30,016 nucleotides of DNA, taken from NCBI GenBank assembly GCA_023443925.1, contig JAEZSL010000032.1:1-30016 (forward strand), in the 5' to 3' direction. Position 1 is the first letter of the stretch; every line of letters starts with the position of its first letter. Source of the stretch: Bacillota bacterium (GTDB taxonomy: Bacteria; Bacillota_A; Clostridia; Lachnospirales; Lachnospiraceae). The notes under the pieces were generated by a model. That model was not told where the DNA came from, made no database searches, and saw nothing but the letters and a program-made list of their open reading frames with translations. The position numbers and the translations under genes are program-made. Positions 1 through 8,724 of the stretch are shown here, in pieces.

Positions 1-456
1 TTAATTCTCGACGAACCGACCAACGGTCTTGATCCGGCGGGTATTCAAGAAATGCGGGAACTGATTTGCTCACTTCCGAAAGAATATGGTATGACAGTAA
101 TGGTATCAAGCCATCTGTTAAGCGAAATTGACCAGATAGCCAATCATGTCGGTATCATCAGCAGCGGCGAGCTGATCTTTCAGGATAGTATGTACTCGCT
201 TCATGAAAGAAACCGCCACAATATTGCTATTCGGACACTAAATAATGAGGCGGCAGTAAAAATATTGGGTGAGCAGGGCATTACCTGTCAGATAAAAGAG
301 GATTTCATCCTGCTGCCAAGGCTTTCCGATAATGAATTAGCCGGGCACATGTACCGGTTTTTTGATAAGAAGATTGGTGTGGTGCGTATAGAGGAACGGC
401 GCAAAAGCCTTGAGGATATTTTCCTTGAACTGACCGGAACGGCGGTGAGCTTATGA
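1..456 (+). CDS. ABC exporter ATPase, C-terminal part (LanF/BcrA-like)
   Basis: This is the 3' end of an ABC transporter ATP-binding subunit; the gene is cut by the window edge, and the open frame runs from base 1 without a start. The visible part begins inside Walker B (LILDEPTNGLDP) with its D-loop, and continues to the H-loop (VSSHLLSEIDQ) and the usual tail (SLEDIFLELTG) of BcrA/LanF-type ATPases. It would hydrolyse ATP in the cytoplasm to drive the two membrane proteins encoded directly downstream. Its stop overlaps the next start (ATGA), so translation is probably coupled. The trio order, ATPase then two short six-helix permeases, matches lantibiotic or bacitracin self-protection exporters; the substrate cannot be told from the sequence. 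Confidence 0.9.
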   Translation, partial: LILDEPTNGLDPAGIQEMRELICSLPKEYGMTVMVSSHLLSEIDQIANHVGIISSGELIFQDSMYSLHERNRHNIAIRTLNNEAAVKILGEQGITCQIKEDFILLPRLSDNELAGHMYRFFDKKIGVVRIEERRKSLEDIFLELTGTAVSL

Positions 457-1205
457 TAAAGGCACTTACCGTAGAATTTCGGAAAATCCGAGGCAGAAGA
501 GTATGGGCCATCGTTGCCGTTATGCTTTTTGTTCAGATATTGTGGTCCTTATGGGGAATTCAGAGAATGGACGCCCAAGCTCTATCCCTGGGCTGGATGC
601 GTTTCCTTTATCAGCTGCCGCTTCTTAACTCAATTATGATGCCCATAATCGCAGCGGTGGTGGCATCGCGGTTCTGCGATATTGAACATAAGGGGCAGAC
701 ATTTAAGCTCCTTAATACCTTAACACCCACAAGATATTTGTTTAACGCTAAATTTTTATGCGGATCTCTGCACATGACCGCTGCGGTGCTTTTACAGATT
801 ATTATCCTTGTTATTGTCGGGAAAACAGCAAGGTTTACAGGTACCCTTCCGGTTGAAAAGCTATTCTTTTACCTGCTCTTTACAACGGCTGTCAATCTGA
901 CGATCCTATTACTGCAGCAGGTTTTGTCACTTTTATTTCGGAACCAGCTGCTTCCTCTCACCGTGGGTATCATCGGAAGCTTTGCCGGTCTATTTGTTTT
1001 GTTTTTCCCGCAGGACCTGGGGCGGTTTCTACTTTGGGGGTATTACGGCGTATTGATGTTAGCAGGCATGGACTGGGACAGTACAACCCGTAAAGCCAAT
1101 TATTACTATGTTCGTGTTGATTGGGCAGGGGTTATCAGTTTGATTATCATATTCAGCGTAATTTATATAATTGGGCGTTCGCTTTTCGCCCGAAAGGAGA
1201 TGTGA
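453..1205 (+). CDS. ABC-2 type permease, LanE/MutE-like
   Basis: A 250-residue membrane protein with about six hydrophobic helices (residues about 17-33, 55-72, 105-127, 137-158, 165-185, 225-245). It starts with a short basic cytoplasmic N-terminus (MIKALTVEFRKIRGRR), as in permeases of lantibiotic-immunity ABC transporters (EpiE/MutE/SpaE family). It overlaps the ATPase stop by ATGA and is followed after three bases by a second permease of similar size, so the three form one transcription unit. Exporters of this type remove cationic peptides or bacitracin-like compounds from the membrane. No lantibiotic structural gene or two-component system is visible, but upstream DNA is missing. The assignment to the ABC-2 fold is firm; the LanE label is inference from size and arrangement. 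Confidence 0.8.
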   Translation: MIKALTVEFRKIRGRRVWAIVAVMLFVQILWSLWGIQRMDAQALSLGWMRFLYQLPLLNSIMMPIIAAVVASRFCDIEHKGQTFKLLNTLTPTRYLFNAKFLCGSLHMTAAVLLQIIILVIVGKTARFTGTLPVEKLFFYLLFTTAVNLTILLLQQVLSLLFRNQLLPLTVGIIGSFAGLFVLFFPQDLGRFLLWGYYGVLMLAGMDWDSTTRKANYYYVRVDWAGVISLIIIFSVIYIIGRSLFARKEM

Positions 1206-1208
1206 GCA

Positions 1209-1943
1209 ATGTTTATTAATGTACTTAGAGCCGAAAGAATGAAGCTTCACCACAGCCCGGTCTGGCTCGCGTTTTTTATTCTTCCCCTTTTGCCGGCTTT
1301 TATGGGAACCTTTAATTATGTTCAGAATATCGGTATACTGCAGAACCAGTGGTATAGCTTGTGGACGCAGCATACTCTTTTTACCTGTTATTTTTTCCTG
1401 CCGGCTATAATTGGCGTTTATTGCTCTTATCTATGCCGCCTGGAGCATATGAACCATAACTGGAATATGGTTATGTCATCACCCGTACCTATCCCGTATA
1501 TTTATTTTTCAAAACTTGTGATTGCATCCGTGATGGTATTTCTGACGCAGATTTGGATTGGCATTCTGTTTGTAATATCAGGGAAGCTATGCGGGTTAAT
1601 TTCCCCTGTTCCGCACGAACTTACGGAATGGCTCTTCTACGGAGTGGTCGGCGGAATTGTAATCTGCGCCGTCCAGCTTTGTGTCTCACTTATGATCCGA
1701 AGCTTTGCCGTACCGGTGGGAATCGCGCTAATCGGAGGAATTGCAGGAATGGCGGCAATTGCAAGAGGATATGGAGGGTGGTTTCCATATTCTTTACAGG
1801 GAATTGGTATGCGTGCGAATCAACCCGAAGGTTCTATGCAGTGTAGTATAGAGCAGTTTGTTATAATCAGTTTTTTCTATTTGGCGGTCTGTGCCATTTT
1901 TGCGGCTGTCTGGTTAAAAAAACGCGATGTGGATGCAGGTTGA
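1209..1943 (+). CDS. ABC-2 type permease, LanG/MutG-like
   Basis: A 244-residue integral membrane protein with about six predicted helices and a basic start (MFINVLRAERMKLHHSP), very like its neighbour and typical of the second permease (EpiG/MutG/SpaG type) in immunity exporters. A good ribosome site (AAAGGAG at 1193-1199) lies inside the end of the preceding gene, nine bases before the ATG. Together with the upstream ATPase and permease it would form a heteromeric exporter. It is the last gene of the operon: a hairpin at 2054-2089 and then a new promoter follow. The substrate is unknown. Confidence 0.8.
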   Translation: MFINVLRAERMKLHHSPVWLAFFILPLLPAFMGTFNYVQNIGILQNQWYSLWTQHTLFTCYFFLPAIIGVYCSYLCRLEHMNHNWNMVMSSPVPIPYIYFSKLVIASVMVFLTQIWIGILFVISGKLCGLISPVPHELTEWLFYGVVGGIVICAVQLCVSLMIRSFAVPVGIALIGGIAGMAAIARGYGGWFPYSLQGIGMRANQPEGSMQCSIEQFVIISFFYLAVCAIFAAVWLKKRDVDAG

Positions 1944-2230
1944 TTTCCTATGGTAACGTCTATCTTCAGGAAATCTTAATGTATATGGGTGAAATGCTGA
2001 AGGACTTTATTGCATCAGTAATTTTAAGTTGAAAGAAAGTACATGACGAAAGAGCATCCCGAAATAACTAACAAGTTATTTTAGGATGCATTCCTGGTCC
2101 AGGTCTGCCAATAATACAAGCTCCTTAGAATCTCAGACTGCCTTAAGTAAAAAAATCCAGACTACCTTATCCTATACAGGAAATGATGAAATAACAAAAT
2201 AAAATCATGAAATAACAAGGTGAAATGATA
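1944..2230. other. Intergenic region after the ABC exporter operon
   Basis: No gene is supported here. The stretch holds a terminator-like hairpin (2054-2089), a small perfect inverted repeat CCTGG-T-CCAGG near 2094-2104, and a short imperfect direct repeat (CAGACTGCCTTA / CAGACTACCTTA, about 2126-2166). The promoter of the sugar operon begins at 2231. Confidence 0.6.
2054..2089 (+). terminator. Hairpin after the LanFEG-like operon
   Basis: A 16-bp inverted repeat (arms 2054-2069 and 2074-2089, loop AACA, one C/A mismatch and one G/T pair). The T-run after it is poor, so it may act as a terminator or as a 3'-end stabiliser. Confidence 0.5.
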
Positions 2231-2259
2231 TTGACAATCAGAAGATAATATAATATTAT
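2231..2259 (+). promoter_or_regulatory. Sigma-A promoter of the maltodextrin operon
   Basis: TTGACA at 2231-2236 and TATTAT at 2254-2259 are separated by exactly 17 bases. The predicted start near 2266 places the first LacI-type operator right at the transcription start, the usual place for repression. Confidence 0.75.
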
Positions 2260-2266
2260 TATATTA

Positions 2267-2280
2267 TGCAAACGGTTGCA
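2267..2280 (+). promoter_or_regulatory. LacI-family operator 1
   Basis: TGCAAACGGTTGCA, a near-perfect dyad around a central CG as bound by LacI/MalR/CcpA-type repressors. It sits immediately after the -10 box. An identical 14-mer lies 56 bp downstream. Confidence 0.75.
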
Positions 2281-2322
2281 CAACATATCTGAGTATCAAT
2301 CTTTATTTTTTTTAAGTTGTAA

Positions 2323-2336
2323 TGCAAACGGTTGCA
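2323..2336 (+). promoter_or_regulatory. LacI-family operator 2
   Basis: A second, identical TGCAAACGGTTGCA just upstream of the regulator's ribosome site. Two identical sites 56 bp centre to centre, in front of a LacI-family gene, strongly suggest autoregulation, perhaps through a tetramer or a DNA loop; catabolite control through CcpA is an alternative. Confidence 0.75.
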
Positions 2337-2354
2337 TAGAAAGGAGGAGCGAAT

Positions 2355-3371
2355 TTGACAGTTACCATAAAAGATATAGCTAAAAAAGTAGGAGTATCCC
2401 CTTCTACTGTTTCCAGAGTTGCAAACGGCAGCCGGGCTATTTCGGAAGAGACAAGGCAAAGAATACTGGATGCCATGGAAGAAATGCAATACCATCCCAA
2501 CAGCCTGGCCAGAAATTTTGCCAACGGGAGTACCAATACCATTGGCCTGGTTATTGATGCGGAAGAAGAAAGCACTTTTTCAAATGCTTTTTTTAACAGA
2601 AGCGTATTTGCAATCGAAGCAGTTGTCCAAGCCAACGGATACAATCTTTTGATTACAAATAACCGGGAAAATAAGAACCGGACCGCCGTAAACAGCCTTA
2701 TTCTGGAGAATAAGGTAGACGGTATTATTTTACCGTCCTCCAGTGTTACTTCTAAATTAATAAATCTGTTAATAGAGGAAGATTTTCCGTTTCTGGTGTT
2801 GGGAGAACCGGAGATTGAAAAAGACCGGATAAGCTGGGTCGATATCAACAATACGGCCGGCAGTGAACTGGCTGTGAAGCACTTGGCGGATATGGGATTT
2901 GAAAAAATTGCTTTTTTATTTGAAAACCCGAATACGGTTTTTGCAAAAAACAGATTGGCCGGATTCCTTGAAGGCTTAAAAAAAGAATCACTTCCCTGTA
3001 TGGAAGAATTCATCAGAACCTGTAATGAAGATATCGGTGACTTGGAGGCAGAGCTGGATAAGATGATATCCGGAGAAATTAAACCGGATGCATTTATATG
3101 CTCGAATAATGTTATTGCGTTCCAGGTTCTGAAATTCTTAAAAGGCAGGAAGATTCGGGTGCCGGAGGAAATCGGTGTAGTCACTTTTGATAACTACCCT
3201 TTTGCGGAGTATATGGATCCTCCGTTAACCGCAGTGGATGTGGATACCTATACACTGGGAGAACAGGCGGCATCAAATTTATTAAACAAAATAAAGAGGA
3301 CAGACAGCGGAAACCGGCAGACGGTCATTTCCACCAGGCTGATACTGCGTCAATCCTCCCAGAGAAGGTGA
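2355..3371 (+). CDS. LacI-family transcriptional regulator (MalR-like)
   Basis: A 338-residue repressor. An N-terminal LacI helix-turn-helix (TIKDIAKKVGVSPSTVSRVANG, residues 3-24) and hinge are followed by a periplasmic-binding-protein-like sensor domain (about 60-330) with typical segments such as ADMGFEKIAFL and PEEIGVVTFDNYPFAEY. The start is TTG at 2355, preceded by AAAGGAGG about eight bases upstream. It is the first gene of an operon with a GH13 hydrolase and a sugar importer, and two identical LacI-type operators lie in its own leader. It therefore most likely represses this operon until a maltodextrin-type sugar binds. The family is certain; the inducer is inferred from the neighbours. 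Confidence 0.93.
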   Translation: MTVTIKDIAKKVGVSPSTVSRVANGSRAISEETRQRILDAMEEMQYHPNSLARNFANGSTNTIGLVIDAEEESTFSNAFFNRSVFAIEAVVQANGYNLLITNNRENKNRTAVNSLILENKVDGIILPSSSVTSKLINLLIEEDFPFLVLGEPEIEKDRISWVDINNTAGSELAVKHLADMGFEKIAFLFENPNTVFAKNRLAGFLEGLKKESLPCMEEFIRTCNEDIGDLEAELDKMISGEIKPDAFICSNNVIAFQVLKFLKGRKIRVPEEIGVVTFDNYPFAEYMDPPLTAVDVDTYTLGEQAASNLLNKIKRTDSGNRQTVISTRLILRQSSQRR

Positions 3372-3374
3372 GAC

Positions 3375-5174
3375 ATGATAAAAGAGGCTATAAGACATAT
3401 AAATACAAAAAGTTATGTTTACTTGCGTAACCGAAACCGTCTGGTTTTTCGAATAAGGACGGCCAGGGAAGATATAAAAAACTGCATCCTGGTTTACTGG
3501 GCCAGGACCAATCCGACAGAGAAGAAAGAAGTAAAGCTTGTATGCAAACAAAGGGATGCCCTGTTTGATTATTATGAAGCAGAAGTGTTATTTTCCAGAG
3601 TCGCAAGATACCAGAAGTATTATTTTAAGCTGGAAGGCCATAAAAATGAGACTGTCTTTGTCAATGCTTATGGAATTTATGATAGAGAGCCGGAGGAAGG
3701 GTATTTCGAATTTCTGTATGCCAATCAGAATGATATATTTGAGATACCGGATTGGTCGAAAGGTATTGTCTATTATCAGATCTTTCCGGAGAGATTTTAT
3801 AACGGAAAGAAAGAAAATGACAGAAGAGACTGCGTTCCCTGGGGAAGCATACCGACCAGGGAGAATTACATGGGAGGAGATCTGAAAGGTATCACGGATA
3901 AAATAGGATACCTTAAGAAACTGGGAATCCAGTGCATCTATCTGAACCCCATATTTAAAGCGGATTTTAACCACAAATATGCAACCACCGATTATTATGA
4001 AGTCGATCCGGAATTTGGTACTTCGGAAGAATTCCGGGAACTGGTTGCAGCCTGTCATAATAATGAGATCCGGGTTATTCTGGATGGAGTATTTAATCAT
4101 GCGGGGGTGCAATTTGGGCCATTCCGGGATTTACTGGAGAAGCAGGAAAAGTCAAACTATAAGGACTGGTTCCATGTAACAAAATATCCTGTGAGTATTT
4201 CACATCATTGTTATGAATGTGTGGGGGCATATAAGTGGATGCCGAGACTGAATACCTCAAACCCGGAGGTAAGAAATTTTATACTTGAGGTTATGGATTA
4301 CTGGATAAAAGAATTTAATATTGACGGGTGGCGCCTGGATGTTGCGGATGAAGTAGACAGCCTGGTTTGGCAGGCAGCAAGAGTGCAGATTAAGTCCAAA
4401 TATCCGGATAAACTGCTTCTTGGCGAAACCTGGGGATATGGAAGAAGTATGCTGCAGGGAAATGCACTGGACAGTGTAATGAATTATGTTTTCCGGGATG
4501 CTGTGTTGGAGTATTTTGCTTTTGGAAAAATCGGTACGAAAGAATTTGACAGCCGGATTAACCAGATGCTGGCGGCTTATCCCCAGGAGATTAACCAGTC
4601 TATGTACAATCTGCTGGACAGCCATGACACAGACCGTTTCTTTACCTTATGCGGTGAAAATTCAGAGAAATTTAAATTAGCCGCAGCTTTTCAGTTTTTA
4701 ATGCCTGGAGCACCGGCAGTTTATTACGGAGATGAAATCGGTATGACCGGCGGGAATGACCCGGATTGCAGAAAAGCCATGATATGGGAAAAGGCGGAAC
4801 AAAAAACAGAGCTGTTTAAGTGGTATCAATGGCTGATACGTATCCGGAAAGAAAACGGCTGTATCTCATTTGGTGATTACCGGACCGTTTTATGCGATGA
4901 GGAAAGAAAACTATACGGGTTTGTAAGGTTTCAAGAAGAAGAGGAGCTCTATGTTATACTCCATAACGGTGAAAATGATACGACTGCCAAATTGCCGGTT
5001 TTAGGACAGGGACAGTATGTCAGTTTGACGGACGGTGAAGAATACACCGCAGAAAGTATTGTGGGCGAACAAAATTTTTATAACGGGGACATATTGGAAT
5101 ACGGCGGGAAGCTTCACTTAAATCTCGGTACATATTCCATGAAAGTCATAAAAAAAGTAAATGGAGGTATTTAA
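3375..5174 (+). CDS. GH13 alpha-glucan hydrolase (neopullulanase/cyclomaltodextrinase type)
   Basis: A 599-residue glycoside hydrolase family 13 enzyme without a signal peptide, so it acts in the cytoplasm on imported maltodextrins or cyclodextrins. Residues 1-115 resemble the CBM34-like N-terminal domain of the neopullulanase/maltogenic amylase group. The (beta/alpha)8 barrel follows, with DGVFNH (237-242), GWRLDVADE with nucleophile D322, GETWG with acid/base E351, and LLDSHDTD with the third carboxylate D418; YYGDEIGMTGGNDPDCRKAM is typical of the subfamily. The full catalytic set is present. The gene starts three bases after the regulator's stop, and its own last codons hold the ribosome site of the binding-protein gene. 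The exact substrate within the GH13_20-like group is not decidable here. Confidence 0.92.
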   Translation: MIKEAIRHINTKSYVYLRNRNRLVFRIRTAREDIKNCILVYWARTNPTEKKEVKLVCKQRDALFDYYEAEVLFSRVARYQKYYFKLEGHKNETVFVNAYGIYDREPEEGYFEFLYANQNDIFEIPDWSKGIVYYQIFPERFYNGKKENDRRDCVPWGSIPTRENYMGGDLKGITDKIGYLKKLGIQCIYLNPIFKADFNHKYATTDYYEVDPEFGTSEEFRELVAACHNNEIRVILDGVFNHAGVQFGPFRDLLEKQEKSNYKDWFHVTKYPVSISHHCYECVGAYKWMPRLNTSNPEVRNFILEVMDYWIKEFNIDGWRLDVADEVDSLVWQAARVQIKSKYPDKLLLGETWGYGRSMLQGNALDSVMNYVFRDAVLEYFAFGKIGTKEFDSRINQMLAAYPQEINQSMYNLLDSHDTDRFFTLCGENSEKFKLAAAFQFLMPGAPAVYYGDEIGMTGGNDPDCRKAMIWEKAEQKTELFKWYQWLIRIRKENGCISFGDYRTVLCDEERKLYGFVRFQEEEELYVILHNGENDTTAKLPVLGQGQYVSLTDGEEYTAESIVGEQNFYNGDILEYGGKLHLNLGTYSMKVIKKVNGGI

Positions 5175-5175
5175 A

Positions 5176-6495
5176 ATGAAAGGAAGCAAAAAAATACTGG
5201 CAATTATACTTACAACTGCAATGTGCTTGGCGGCTATGACAGGTTGTAGTAAATCACCAGTAAAATCTGAATCCGGTCAGGTAGACAGGAAAACAGAAAC
5301 AACAGAAAGTAAAACAGAAAGTAAAACCGAAAAAGTTACAATTAATTTCTGGCATCATTACAGTGCCCAGTCCGCGGAAAACGAAACATTAATGAAGGTT
5401 TTAATTCCTGAGTTCGAAAAGGAAAATCCGGAGGTCAAAGTAAATGCGGTATCCCACGAATGGGCCGATTTACATCAAAAATTATTAATCAGCGCAACCT
5501 CAGATACTCTGCCGGATGTTGCACGTCTGGACAGTGCCTGGATTCCGGAATTTCAAAAAATGGGAATACTGCTTCCTCTTGACGAGGAAATGAGTGACTA
5601 TAAGGAAACTTCGGATAAACTATTGGAAAGTGCTATGAGCACTGCCAATATAGGCGGTCATTCTTACGGTTTGGCGTTAAACACCAATACAAAAATACTT
5701 TTTTATAATGTCAAAGCCCTGAAAGAAGCCGGTATATCTGTTCCTGCTACTATGGAGGAGTTTGAGACAGCCGTAAAAAAACTATCAGGAACCAACAGTA
5801 ACGGCCAGCAGGTATGGGGTTATAATGAACCCGCATTGTCCGGCTGGAATATATGCCCCTACATCTGGAGCTTCGGCGGGGCCTTAACCAATGAAGAGCA
5901 GACTGTTGCTACCGGTTATATAAACAGTCCGGAAACCGTTGCGGCAATCGAAATGCTTGCCAATCTGTATCAAAGCCAGGCCATTACCGGATGGAACAGC
6001 GGGGATATTCCCATGACTGACGGTTTTGGAACCGGCAGATATGGGATGATACTGGAAGGTCCCTGGAAAATAGCCGAAATGGCCGGAGCTTATCCGGATT
6101 TTGAATATGCCACGGCTGAAATCCCGGCAGGTAAAGGCGGTTCCCACTCCGTACTGGGCGGTGAAGATATATCTATGTTTAATACTTCTAATAAAGAGGC
6201 GGCGTGGAAATTTATGAAGTTTATGACCGGTGAATTTGCCCAGGAAGAAATGGCAAAATGCGGTCAAATACCCGTTAATAAAACAACATTGGAAAGTGAT
6301 ACGGTAAAAAATTCGGATTTCGCACCATTTATTGAAGCAATTAAGAACGCAAAATCCCGTCCTACCGTTGCAAGCTGGTCCGAAATAGACAACGAACTTT
6401 CAATTGCCGTGCTTTCCGTTATGCTTGGTGAAAAAACAGCACAGGAAGCAATGGATGAGCTTGCTGTAAAAATGGATCGTCTTTTAACGGAATAA
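5176..6495 (+). CDS. Maltodextrin-type extracellular solute-binding lipoprotein (MalE-like)
   Basis: A 439-residue family 1 solute-binding protein. The N-terminus has a lipoprotein signal (KKILAIILTTAMCLAAMTGC, lipidated cysteine at residue 24), then a Ser/Thr/Lys/Glu-rich linker (residues about 26-53, with SKTESKTE repeats) before the folded domain at INFWHHYSAQS. An ATG at 5161 is also in frame, but the ATG at 5176 is preferred: GGAGG at 5163-5167 lies eight bases upstream and the signal peptide then starts cleanly. The protein is anchored outside the membrane and would deliver malto-oligosaccharides to the permeases encoded next. A stable hairpin separates it from those genes, which fits higher expression of binding protein than of permease. 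Confidence 0.9.
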   Translation: MKGSKKILAIILTTAMCLAAMTGCSKSPVKSESGQVDRKTETTESKTESKTEKVTINFWHHYSAQSAENETLMKVLIPEFEKENPEVKVNAVSHEWADLHQKLLISATSDTLPDVARLDSAWIPEFQKMGILLPLDEEMSDYKETSDKLLESAMSTANIGGHSYGLALNTNTKILFYNVKALKEAGISVPATMEEFETAVKKLSGTNSNGQQVWGYNEPALSGWNICPYIWSFGGALTNEEQTVATGYINSPETVAAIEMLANLYQSQAITGWNSGDIPMTDGFGTGRYGMILEGPWKIAEMAGAYPDFEYATAEIPAGKGGSHSVLGGEDISMFNTSNKEAAWKFMKFMTGEFAQEEMAKCGQIPVNKTTLESDTVKNSDFAPFIEAIKNAKSRPTVASWSEIDNELSIAVLSVMLGEKTAQEAMDELAVKMDRLLTE

Positions 6496-6503
6496 TATGA
6501 GGT

Positions 6504-6534
6504 TAGTACGATGAGGTTAAACCTTGTCGTACTA
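6504..6534 (+). promoter_or_regulatory. Intercistronic hairpin between binding protein and permease genes
   Basis: A 13-bp stem (6504-6516 with 6522-6534, two G/T pairs, loop TTAAA) nine bases after the binding-protein stop. There is no T-run. Its position matches the malE-malF type intercistronic structures that protect the upstream message or reduce read-through. Confidence 0.55.
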
Positions 6535-6597
6535 CACAGCTATTATATAACGATACAATTATGAAGTCAACCAAGTGTATTTTAAAAAGGAGCGGAA

Positions 6598-7482
6598 ATG
6601 AAGAAAAAAACAGTCAGTCATAAAATACAAATTGCAGTATTGCTCCTTCCAGGGTTACTAATATTTGCTTTATTTACACTCTATCCAATTGCCAAACTAT
6701 TCATAAACAGTTTTTTTGAATGGGATTTCGGATCGATTTTGAATCAGAAATTTATTGGACTTAATAATTATAAGAATGTTTTGCAGGATGAATATTTCAG
6801 GATTGCCTTTACCAATACCATTGTCTATACCATTGTTACGGTACCGGCACAAATGGCCGCCGGACTATTTGCGGCAATGCTGATTAACAGTATCAGCCAT
6901 TTTAAGGTAGGGTTCCGGGTGTTGTATTACCTGCCGGTAATTACTTCCTGGGTTATTGCTTCCCTGGTTTTTAAGTATATCTTTAATACGGAAGGAATGC
7001 TCAATTATTTTCTGGTTCATATTATCCATGTGGCGGACCAGAATATCCGGTGGCTGGATAACCGGTGGGGCGGTCTTACGGTTGCCATGCTGCTCGGCAC
7101 CTGGAAAGGGATCGGCTGGAACATGGTGGTCTTTCTGGCAGCACTGCAAACTGTTCCGGCCGAATTATATGAATCGGCCTCCATGGACGGGGCAGGCGCA
7201 CTTAGGAAATTTATAAGCATTACGTTACCCTCCATTAAAGGAACCGTTTTATTTGCACTGGTTATGCTTACCATAGGCGGTTTCAATGTTTTTACCTCCA
7301 TAAAAATGATCACCGGCGGAGATCCCGGACATCAGACGGACACCGTTTTGACCTGGATGTATTATAAAGCCTTCAGTACCGGAAAATTCGGCTATTCGGC
7401 GGCCTTATCCTTTATAATAGCCGTAACCTTGGGAATATTGGCAGTAATACAGTTCCGTCTAATAAAAACAGAGAAAAATTAA
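6598..7482 (+). CDS. Sugar ABC transporter permease (MalF-like)
   Basis: A 294-residue binding-protein-dependent permease with six predicted membrane helices (first about residues 11-30). The cytoplasmic EAA loop is visible at about 190-215 (YESASMDGAGALRKFISITLP), the site that docks onto the ATPase. The ATG at 6598 follows an AAAAAGGAG ribosome site. It pairs with the MalG-like permease that begins 12 bases downstream. No ATPase gene follows, so the importer probably uses a shared MsmK/MalK-type ATPase encoded elsewhere, as is common in Firmicutes. Confidence 0.92.
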   Translation: MKKKTVSHKIQIAVLLLPGLLIFALFTLYPIAKLFINSFFEWDFGSILNQKFIGLNNYKNVLQDEYFRIAFTNTIVYTIVTVPAQMAAGLFAAMLINSISHFKVGFRVLYYLPVITSWVIASLVFKYIFNTEGMLNYFLVHIIHVADQNIRWLDNRWGGLTVAMLLGTWKGIGWNMVVFLAALQTVPAELYESASMDGAGALRKFISITLPSIKGTVLFALVMLTIGGFNVFTSIKMITGGDPGHQTDTVLTWMYYKAFSTGKFGYSAALSFIIAVTLGILAVIQFRLIKTEKN

Positions 7483-7494
7483 GGAACGGTGAAT

Positions 7495-8334
7495 ATGAAA
7501 AAGAGATTTTTTATACAGGGTATTTTATATTTTCTTTTGATTGCAGGTATTTTTATAGTTGTACTCCCTATGGTCTATATGCTTAGTACATCCTTAAAGC
7601 CAAACGGGGCATTGTATGAATTCCCTCCGAAATTTTTACCGTCTTTCAAACAGATAACCTTTGAGAATTATGATTATATAGTAAAACAATCAAAATTTTA
7701 TATAAATTTTTTAAACAGCACCATAGTATCGACAGTAACAGTTTTATTGGTTGCAATCATAGCTTCTGCGTTGGGGTTTGTGATTGCAAGATTTGAATTC
7801 CCGGGGAAATCCTTTCTGTTCGCTTTTATTATGCTGACAATGATTATACCAGGAATGACATTAATTGTTCCTCAATATGAACTGGCTGTTAAAATGAATA
7901 CCATAAATAAACTGCTGGGGCTGATACCTTTTTATACGGCGTGGGTAATACCGTATTCTACCTTTATGATAAAGGGATTTGTGGAAAATATACCGGGAGA
8001 ATTGGATGAAGCAATTTACATGGATGGCGGGAGTATAATTACGGTTTTTGTAAAAGTCATTTTACCATTGGCCAGATCCGGAATCGCATCAGTTTCTATT
8101 TTTAATTTTCTGACTGCCTGGGAAGAATTCCCCTGGGCTAATACTGTAATAAATGATGACAGGATGCGGACTTTACCCATAGCCATCTCCGGATTTTTCG
8201 GTCAGCACCAGTTTACCCAGTGGGGCTATGTATTTGCTTTATCCTCCCTTAGTCTCATTCCGGTCCTGCTGGTATTTATATTCTTTCAAAGATTTTTTGT
8301 GGCAGGATTAACAACGGGAAGTGTGAAAGGCTGA
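7495..8334 (+). CDS. Sugar ABC transporter permease (MalG-like)
   Basis: A 279-residue permease of the MalG family: N-terminal helix at about 8-27, periplasmic loop with the familiar LKPNGALYEFPPKFLPS segment, and an EAA loop near 170-195 (ELDEAIYMDGGSIITVFVKVILP). An in-frame GTG lies six bases upstream (7489), but the ATG at 7495 is better placed behind AAGGAA (7481-7486). It is the last gene of the operon, followed by a strong hairpin. With the MalF-like partner it forms the channel of a carbohydrate importer; substrate specificity is inferred from the GH13 neighbour. Confidence 0.92.
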   Translation: MKKRFFIQGILYFLLIAGIFIVVLPMVYMLSTSLKPNGALYEFPPKFLPSFKQITFENYDYIVKQSKFYINFLNSTIVSTVTVLLVAIIASALGFVIARFEFPGKSFLFAFIMLTMIIPGMTLIVPQYELAVKMNTINKLLGLIPFYTAWVIPYSTFMIKGFVENIPGELDEAIYMDGGSIITVFVKVILPLARSGIASVSIFNFLTAWEEFPWANTVINDDRMRTLPIAISGFFGQHQFTQWGYVFALSSLSLIPVLLVFIFFQRFFVAGLTTGSVKG

Positions 8335-8341
8335 CAATAAG

Positions 8342-8378
8342 CAAATCGGCTAAAGAGGGTTTATCTTTAGCCGGTTTG
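8342..8378 (+). terminator. Terminator of the maltodextrin operon
   Basis: A 15-bp stem (8342-8356 with 8364-8378, one G/T pair) with a 7-base loop, followed by TTTGCGTTTT. It begins eight bases after the last stop codon. Confidence 0.8.
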
Positions 8379-8724
8379 TTTGCGTTTTGGGTATCTCTAG
8401 TACTGGTTAGGAAAATTAGTCCAAAATGGTTATCAGGCAGATAAGCATAGCTAAAGCGGATCAGAATTATTTGCCACCTGCCTGGAATTCCACAATAATA
8501 TATCAAACATGGATTGTATATACAGCCTTATTCATAAAAACCAGCTAAAAAGCAGGTGCACATAGTAACAGCAAAAAACAGGCCCAAAAGTATTATAATT
8601 TATATCTTATGAATAACCGGTTTGCTAAAAACAATTATGATTACCATTATTTATACTTTCAGCAAGTTATATTTAATGCTATAATTGTAGTGAAGCAGAT
8701 TAATTATTATGTAGGGTGGAATAT
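8379..8724. other. Intergenic region before the diguanylate cyclase gene
   Basis: No gene is supported in these bases. The only clear signal is a TATAAT at 8680-8685 with a poor -35 (TTTCAG, 8657-8662), 34 bases before the gene's ribosome site; it is a plausible promoter for the next gene. Confidence 0.5.

Noticed and set aside
2312..3184. A 290-codon open frame on the minus strand, antisense to the LacI regulator
   Set aside because: It is composed of Ser/Phe/Leu-rich low-complexity translation, matches no family, and lies opposite a gene with full LacI-family features; it reflects the codon use of the real gene.
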